Shown here: one piece after another, positions 58,240 through 64,000 of the stretch
Numbering within the stretch: position 1 is the stretch's first letter
How the letters are laid out: the number at the start of each line of letters is the position of its first letter
Source of the DNA: Triticum aestivum
Lineage: Eukaryota > Streptophyta > Magnoliopsida > Poales > Poaceae
Direction: 5' to 3'
DNA length: 64,000 nt
NCBI RefSeq assembly: GCF_018294505.1
Contig: NC_057800.1
Coordinates: 477,338,530-477,402,529 of the forward strand
The notes under the pieces: generated by a model
Told to the model about the DNA's origin: nothing
The model's input: the letters and a program-made list of their open reading frames with translations, nothing else
Databases searched by the model: none
Program-made: the position numbers and the translations under genes

Positions 58240-60412
58240 TGTCTGCCCTTGTGCCGTTGATTTCCGCCCTGTGCATTGGTGTTAGCAACAAACTCATCAG
58301 CCTTACGTTTATTACCTCCTTGATTCACCGGGTTATGCTGGTGACCCTTGCCGTTGCCGTTCTTCTTTCCCTTCGTTGCCTTTTCTTCGTCAGACACCGG
58401 GTCCTTGGTAGTATCAGAATCAGCATACTTGATGAGAGCCACCATCAACGTTCCCATGTCATTATAGCCACGCTTGAGCCGCCCCAGCTTCTGCTTCAGA
58501 GGTTCAAAACGGCAATTTTTCTCCAACATCAAGACTGCTGAGCCGGCATCCATCTTATCAGATGAATGTATTATCTCCTTAACTCGGCACACCCAATGGG
58601 TTGTGGATTCACCATCCTCTTGCTTGCAATTGGTCAGGTCCACAATCGACATAGGCTACTTACACGTGTCTTTAAAGTTCTGGATGAACCGGGCCTTCAA
58701 CTCCACCCATGAGTCGATAGAATTGGGTGGCAATCCCTTCAACCAAGTACGAGCTGTTCCATCTAAAATCATAGTGAAATACTTGACCATTGCTGCATCG
58801 CTGACCTCCAATAACTCCATAGCCATCTCATAACTCTCAATCCAAGCCCCGGGCTGTAAGTCAGCTGTGTAATTAGGCACCTTACGAGGCCCCTTAAAGT
58901 CCTTTGGCAAACGATCATTACGTATGGCCGGCACCGAGCAAGGAACGCCTCCGGTTCTTGTGGCCACTCCTGCCTCGACCGAGATTGCTGGATAAGCCGG
59001 AAAAGTTTGATGAGCCGCCTGATCTGCTGCCATTTGAACTACTCATTCCGCCTCTTGACGAATCCTCTCCTGATCCACCAAGTTAAGGGCTCCAGCCCGC
59101 ATCGGCTCATGCGTGTGTGGCCGGTTGTGGCGTTGAACATTTCTTGACATATCTGCGGATTCCATATGCCTACTGTAACTCAGGCTCCGGCTTGGGCGAG
59201 GAGTTGAATGGATCCTATCTCGACAGTAGGAGTATGCATCCTGCTGCGCCAGAGCTATTTGAAGTTCTCTTACCCTCTGTGTTTCAATTGCCGCCGGTGA
59301 GTCACCTTCCATCGTAAGAGCCGCCAAACGAACCGATGTTGCGATGAGGTTTTCCAAAGGGTTGGAGAAGTGACCTGGCGGCGTTGGGACGTAATGAGGC
59401 GGAGCGGTAATTATATGAGGTGGATCCATGGCGCGCGGCTGGACTGGTGCGCCGGGTGTTGTAATCCGGGGTGCCTCCGGCGGGTTACTTCCCCCGGCTC
59501 CGGGTGTGTGAAAAAGATTCCTAGGATCGAGCGTTAGAGGCAGACGTGATTGGGTTTTCTGATGCCTCCTCCTCATGACCTTGTTTGACGCGTTCAGATC
59601 CACCGAGAGCCGGAAGGTCTCCGCTTGAAGCTGTTGAGCATGAACGTCCAAGCCGCCCGCTCTGCTGCCATCCTGACTTCCTCTGCGGCTAGATTAAACT
59701 TAGCTTGCACCATCTCTTCACGTACGCATGCCACCTCTGCGTCATGCTGGGCTTTATCCGCTGGCTCTACCACGGCAGTCAACAGAGTCATCAGTTTATC
59801 CATGAGGTCCATCAAGATTTGAGCCGGGGGGCGTGCGGGGTCTCCTGACCCGGCCACAGCCGACCTGGTAGCTGTTGCCGCCGCTGCTGTAGAGTTCTGC
59901 CCGGGTTGTGTCCCTGCCATGAAGACTCCGGCCCAATTCGGCAGCTCAAGAGGGTCCGGAATACTGCTGCCATCAGAACAGCCCCCGAGCATGCCGTCCT
60001 GCAGTTGGTACAAAGAGTCTGTCTCGCCCGTTGATGAAGCAGTGTCAGAACAGACGGTCATCTCACCGCCCTCCACCGATCCTTCAGAGTATTCACTACC
60101 GTGGACGCAGCCTACGAAGGCATGCTTCACGGCAGATTGAACACGGGCGGTCCTCGCGAGCCGAGCCGTTTCAATGAGGTTGGTGTGGACGTCTGGCTCA
60201 GGACCTGACTCGCCGATCCGGCCTATGAAGACGTGAATTCCGCCGAAGGGGACCCGGTATCCGTACTCAATTGAGCCGGCCTCGGGGCCCCAGCCTTCGT
60301 CGTCGATGTAGAGCTTGCCGCGACGACTCTTGGTCATCCGGCCCACAGCGTATCCCTTGAGCCCTTCAAAGTTGCCGTTCAAGAACTCAAATCCACCGTG
60401 CGCTGGCCCCAT
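58240..60412 (-). pseudogene. gag: Element G gag, decayed
   Basis: The start is the ATG at 60412 (MGPAHGGFEFLNGN), directly at the primer-binding site. The N-terminal part has RGKLYIDDEGWGPEAGSIEY and FGGIHVFIGRIGE, then an Ala-rich region. The frame shifts near 59630 and the next part is Pro-rich (PGAPVQPRAMDPPHI). After a stop near 59040 the gag core follows: NYTADLQPGAWIESYEMAME, RTWLKGLPPNSIDSWVELKA and FIQNFKDTCK, then TAG at 58655-58653 in place of a Gln codon, MSIVDLTNCKQEDGEST and a Lys/Asn-rich stretch. Continuation is at 48258 after removal of element D. The gene is clearly non-functional. Confidence 0.85.
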
Positions 60413-60423
60413 GGTGGGCGCCA
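60407..60423 (-). other. Primer-binding site of element G
   Basis: The minus strand reads TGGCGCCCACCATGGGG, two bases inside the 5' LTR boundary at 60426. Its last bases overlap the gag start codon at 60412. Confidence 0.7.
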
Positions 60424-60425
60424 AC

Positions 60426-60961
60426 TGTTGTGGAATTGTCACGGCAGATGTCCTACAGCAAGGACTTAGTTGTAGGGCCATCGCACTAGGAAGCTTAAAG
60501 GGGTTAATCGGGACAAAGGACACAAGAGGGTTTTATACTAGTTCGGCCTCTTACGATGAAGGTAAAAGCCTACGTCTAGTTGGTATTGATATTGCTGGGG
60601 TTTCGATCACCAAGAGGCTCAACTCGCCGGCTTGGTTATCGACTTGTTGTTTCTTGCCCTAAGCCGCCACCGGGTCGTCCCCTTATATACATGGGTTGAT
60701 GCCTGGTGGCCTACAGAGTCCCGGCCGGCTCATAATCGTGTCCGGCTCGGTGGCTCCCTTTACATGCTTTTCTTTACAAGTCTTTCCTTACATACAGCGG
60801 TTTACAATATCGGGCCTTAAGCCGCCTCCAGGCCCTTGGGCCTTCTATAAGGTTTAATAACCTATCGTCTTGAATGTTTACTGGGCTTCTTTCGTAACCC
60901 GCCATTGGGGCTGACCCGGCCCCTCCTGGGCGGGTCATGACTGATAGTAATATCCCCAACG
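60426..60961 (-). repeat. 5' LTR of element G
   Basis: In plus-strand reading it starts TGTTGTGGAATTGTCACGG and ends AATATCCCCAACG; the expected terminal CA is CG here. TTATATACATGG near 60683 could supply a promoter. The partner LTR is not in the window. Confidence 0.75.
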
Positions 60962-61116
60962 CTAGGGGAGACATGCTCATCATAAACACAGCTTTGTTGA
61001 GTGTCTATGCATGTGTTGTCTTGGAAATCATCTTGGGGGTGTGGAGGAGTAGAAACTGTAGAGGCCCTCCGTTCGGATGGAGCACCTTTATCCGCTGCCT
61101 TGCTAACTTCCTTCCG

Positions 61117-61719
61117 CTTTATTGATTTTGAATTGTCAAGTAAAACCGACAAGAAAAGGCAATAAAATTCTCTCTTCAGAACTCATTCATGCATGATACT
61201 GACAATCACTACTTTGATGTAAGGCAAATACATGATACCGGGATGGAATATGTATGGAAAACAGGACGGCATGACATGTTCACAACTGTTTGTGTAAACT
61301 AAGCAGAAACCATTCCAGCAAATAAGAAGCAATGCAAGCTAGACACCACATGAAAGATGCAACCAATATGACTCTACCAAGTTAAAAGCGTCCCATCATA
61401 GATGGAATTTCAACAAATTAGAAGCAGCGCATGCTATAAATCATATGAAAGATGCAACTAATATCGCACTGCATATACTAAAGGTGTCTTGTCATGTTGA
61501 TTGATGCGGGATACAAAAAAAACAATAGTTTTATGTAAGGACATGCTTAATAGACAGATGTACTATGTACTAAATATAGGAAGACATGTCACATTAACAG
61601 GTATAATGTATAAGCTAAGCAGACTAGCACATGCAGTTTAACTAGATTGGAAGAATTACAATCTAGACACCATATGCAACATGCAACCACATATCACGCT
61701 ACCAAGTTAGAGCAAGCAC
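61117..61719 (-). other. Intron 3 of the right-hand gene, with internal repeats
   Basis: It contains two to three diverged copies of a block marked by AAGCTAGACACCA, ATGCAACCA and GTATAATGT, also present in the neighbouring intron at 61861-62335. Together they indicate a repeat unit of roughly 370-400 bp. Confidence 0.5.
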
Positions 61720-62041
61720 CTGCGATGCTAGTGTAGGGGAAATGCTGTAATCAACTACAGAGCTACGTACACTATCTTCATCTAGCATTTCTGTTTCTTG
61801 AGAATCATGTCGGGAGGCTGACGCTGCATTCTTTAAATGAGGAGTAGTCCCCTTGCATGCCTGCCTCGTCATAAGTGATTGATGATGGATACACAAGAAC
61901 ATTAGTTTGATATAAGAACATGGTTATTACACAGATGTACTAGTATGTACCAAAAATAGAAAGGCATGTCATATTCAAAGGTATAATGTCTAAGATAAGC
62001 AGATGCAATTTAACCAAATTGGAAGCAATACAAGCTAGACA

Positions 62042-62270
62042 TCTGGCTGGAGTGGTGAGCATGATCATCTAGGACCTGAGAGCCTGGTGGGAGGCGGGCT
62101 GCTTCGCCACCATCACAGCTTTTTAGTTGGCTTCCAGGTGATGCCTATCTTTGCTGGGCTTGTCACTGGCTCGGCCAGTGCCCTGACTAGCTATTTGTCT
62201 TCTGGTGCTCACGGGATGGTGGTTCATGTAAAAAAATATCTTTCCTTATCTTACCGACTTCGTCCTTTCG
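62042..62270. mobile_element. 229 bp insertion with 15 bp target-site duplication
   Basis: AATACAAGCTAGACA occurs at 62027-62041 and again at 62271-62285. The related repeat units in the adjacent intron read straight through this point, so the 229 bases between are an insertion. A TSD of this length is typical of target-primed retroposition (SINE or truncated LINE). There is no poly(A) tail, only A7 at about 62230 and a final CTTTCG. The sequence does not match a SINE I can name. Confidence 0.6.
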
Positions 62271-62439
62271 AATACAAGCTAGACACCATATGGAACATGC
62301 AACCACATATGGCACCGTGAAGTTAAAGCAAGCACCTGGGATGGTGGTTCATTGCGAGCGAGGTCATCAACTCCAGAGCTACGTTTATCGTCTCCATCTG
62401 CTGACACTGCACCCTTTATCGCGCTGTAACGTGTCTTGC

Positions 62440-63295
62440 CTACCCGCATACGAAGCTAGAGCGACTTCTCTCTTTTCTTTTTGGCTTCTCTCATGGTAGC
62501 AGACTCTGAAATACCCTTGCATAAAAACACAATAGTGAGAGTAAGGGTGAAGTGTGTGCAGAACTAGTGCACTGTAAAAGTAGCAGATAGGAGGTGGCTG
62601 AAAAATAAATGACAAGAGACATATGATAACTCTACAACATTGCATGGGAAACAAAATTAGATTCTACTCCGTATGATTTTGTAATATATGAGCACAGGAA
62701 ATGCAGGTACTCCTCCAACACACCACCACATGTGGTCATATCTAAGATAACAGTCGACTGAAAATAAATAGGCCAGTCGATTTTTTTAATGAACCGTCCG
62801 ATCTATAAGGAACGGGCAGATGGCCTTCGTCTACCTCCCGCCAGTCATTGTTGATGATCTTTCTCGAACCGCCAGCGACCACTGCCTCCGCCGCCCCGCC
62901 CTCCCATCGACCTCACACCACCGCCGTGCTTGGCAGTGCCCCCAGGCCATCCCTTTAATCCCGGCCGACCTCCAGATCGGGCGCCAGTAGCTCTAGGCCG
63001 CACACGCCCCTAAGATAAACACCAAGGCGCTGCTTCCCCGGCGTAATAGGCGTACTAGCGCCTGTTACACCGGGGAATGCTTCCGTTAATTGGGAATCAA
63101 CTGGCCAGAAATTGAAATTCAGGGGGGCGACGGACCTCTAGCTAAGGTGAAATAGTATATGAGGAGAAACCTTGTGCATCACGAGTTACTAGGAACATCT
63201 AGTATCAAGAAGAAGCGGTCAACTAGTGTCTTCTGTGGGATGAATACCGTGCAAGCAGAGACGTAAGATTTGCACGAATAAGGGAAGAGGAGTAC
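62440..63295 (-). other. Intron 1 of the right-hand gene
   Basis: The donor is GT at 63295-63294 and the acceptor TAG at 62442-62440. It contains an imperfect 19 bp hairpin at 63034-63077 and a GC-rich section at 62815-63000. I see no coding exon. Confidence 0.5.
63034..63077. repeat. Inverted repeat, 19 bp arms and 6 bp loop
   Basis: The left arm TTCCCCGGCGTAATAGGCG (63034-63052) pairs with the right arm CGCCTGTTACACCGGGGAA (63059-63077), with two mismatches that can form G-U pairs in RNA on one strand. The loop is TACTAG. Confidence 0.85.
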
Positions 63296-63404
63296 CTTTT
63301 TCGGTTGCCGGTGTGGTCACCTCCACATGTCGCGCCGATCTTCTTCTTTTTACCAGGGAAACCGATGTTCTGGAGGGTGCAGGCTTGGATGAACCCATGG
63401 CCAA

Positions 63405-64000
63405 ATTGTTGACTGTGTTGCCATGGCCGTATGTCGGCGAAGGGGAAGCAGATCCGAGGCGACGAAGGATGGCGTAGCAGGAACAGCTCCGGTGCGGTGG
63501 AGGGTGGCGAAGTTGGAGCGGCAGCGGTGAGGCGCAGGACGACGTGGTTGAACTGGCTCGGGTACGGACGGCTCGGCCTCGGCTTCAACTACTAGTCGTG
63601 GAGGGCGTTGCGGTTGAGGTTGCGGTGGACGACGACGTCGGGGTATCGACTCCGGTGTGATGGAGGAGGGCGGCGGTTGATGGGTGGGATGGGGTGGCGG
63701 ACGGAGGACGCCGGGGTTTCGCGGCTAGTGGAGAGGTAGTTTTGGCACCCACGGAGTATGAATGGGGAATCGGACGGGTGGGGGGGAACCATGTTTCGGT
63801 CTGGGACGCGCTTATTTTTGACTTTTTTGAACAGAAGATGGGACGCACTTGTTTGAAATTTGGGGAAAGTACAAACTTTGCCCCCCTCTTAAATTTCGGA
63901 CCTACTGCGGGTCGGGGGTAGGATGGTAATCCCAGGTGTCCCAAATAGTGGGCAGGAGCGATTTCGGCCGCGCGCATGTGTGCTTAGGCGGCCATTGTGT
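63405..64000 (-). other. Upstream region of the right-hand gene
   Basis: This GC-rich stretch upstream of the exon 1 ATG probably holds the 5' UTR and promoter. Upstream open frames exist on both strands but have low-complexity Pro/Ser/Arg content and no domain. No firm TATA box was found. Confidence 0.4.

Larger units (their letters stand above)
37621..60961 (-). mobile_element. Element G: decayed Tat-type gypsy element, 3' truncated, with two nested insertions
   Basis: The pieces are 37621-39139, 48087-48258 and 58235-60961. They become contiguous when the Fatima-like element and element D are removed, each leaving one copy of its TSD, and the joined minus-strand reading runs through gag, a Cys/His and Gly/Gln-rich linker, protease and the first part of reverse transcriptase. 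The 5' LTR is at 60426-60961. The element stops inside reverse transcriptase at about 37636; the remainder of pol and the 3' LTR are absent. Protease DGGS and FITPFGAF/MPFGLK motifs fit the Tat/Retand branch of plant gypsy elements. Insertion is into a coding exon of the right-hand gene. Confidence 0.8.
60962..63404 (-). pseudogene. Unidentified host gene, 5' exons, truncated by element G
   Basis: Four exons splice in frame. Exon 1, 63404-63296, starts MAMGSSKPAPSRTSVSLVK and has basic RRRSARH. Exon 2 is 62439-62336 (ends NEPPSQ), exon 3 is 61860-61720 (ends SPTLASQ), and exon 4 runs from about 61116 to 60962 (contains YDEHVSPSV). Donors of exons 2 and 3 are both CAG/GTGCTTGCT. The product is basic at the N-terminus, then Ser/Asp-rich and probably disordered; I recognise no domain. 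Exons 2-4 share the pattern SS(or C)-x-V-x-D near their ends and look like copies of each other. Element G begins at 60961 inside exon 4, and no continuation is seen on its far side. The gene could be a transcription-factor relative, but nothing visible shows that. Confidence 0.5.

Overview
The window looks like nuclear DNA of a Triticeae grass (wheat, Aegilops or barley group). Two host genes at the edges flank about 52 kb of nested transposable elements. The taxon call rests on LTR sequences I recognise from memory as Angela/BARE, Fatima-like and Sabrina-like families; no search could be run, so family names are provisional. Element boundaries are stronger evidence: most were fixed from matching target-site duplications (TSDs) read directly in the sequence.

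Left edge (1-8947): the 5' half of VPS16, a core subunit of the HOPS/CORVET tethering complexes, lies on the minus strand with three clean coding exons (4831-3971, 3823-3533, 142-3) and a 3.4 kb second intron. Upstream of it are a GC-rich stretch, two short tandem duplications and a decayed RNase H-like fragment.

First TE nest (8948-26775): a gypsy-type solo LTR (TSD GGTGG) was split by a minus-strand Sabrina-like element (9436-25754, TSD GGGAA). That element carries a Fatima-like solo LTR (13256-14806, TSD TACTG) and a complete copia-type element without pol (16860-24147, TSD CTTAG), whose LTRs hold arrays of short TCGGTnnnACCGA palindromes.

Second nest (26776-37620): remnants of a minus-strand copia element (gag fragment, primer-binding site, LTR piece) are split by an Angela/BARE solo LTR (27838-36662), which is itself split by a pol-less gypsy element (about 29109-36195).

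Third nest (37621-60961): a decayed minus-strand Tat-type gypsy element (called G here) is broken by a Fatima-like element (39140-48086, TSD GCCGC) and by a plus-strand Tat-type element (called D, 48259-58234, TSD GGGGC). The Fatima-like element has a 699 bp hAT-type element (45127-45825, 8 bp TSD ATGAGTAG) inside its gag gene. D carries a decayed gag-pol and, on the opposite strand, a multi-exon gene of the kind annotated as putative gypsy-type transposon protein.

Right edge (60962-64000): the 5' exons of an unidentified host gene on the minus strand. Three of its exons look like copies of one another, and element G appears to have inserted into the fourth, cutting the gene off.

The genes do not form a pathway. 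The window is a record of successive insertions between two genes. The less ordinary points are the snRNA-type promoter layout inside the hAT element, motifs shared by the non-coding parts of three pol-less gypsy families, the antisense gene in D, and the exon multiplication in the right-hand gene.
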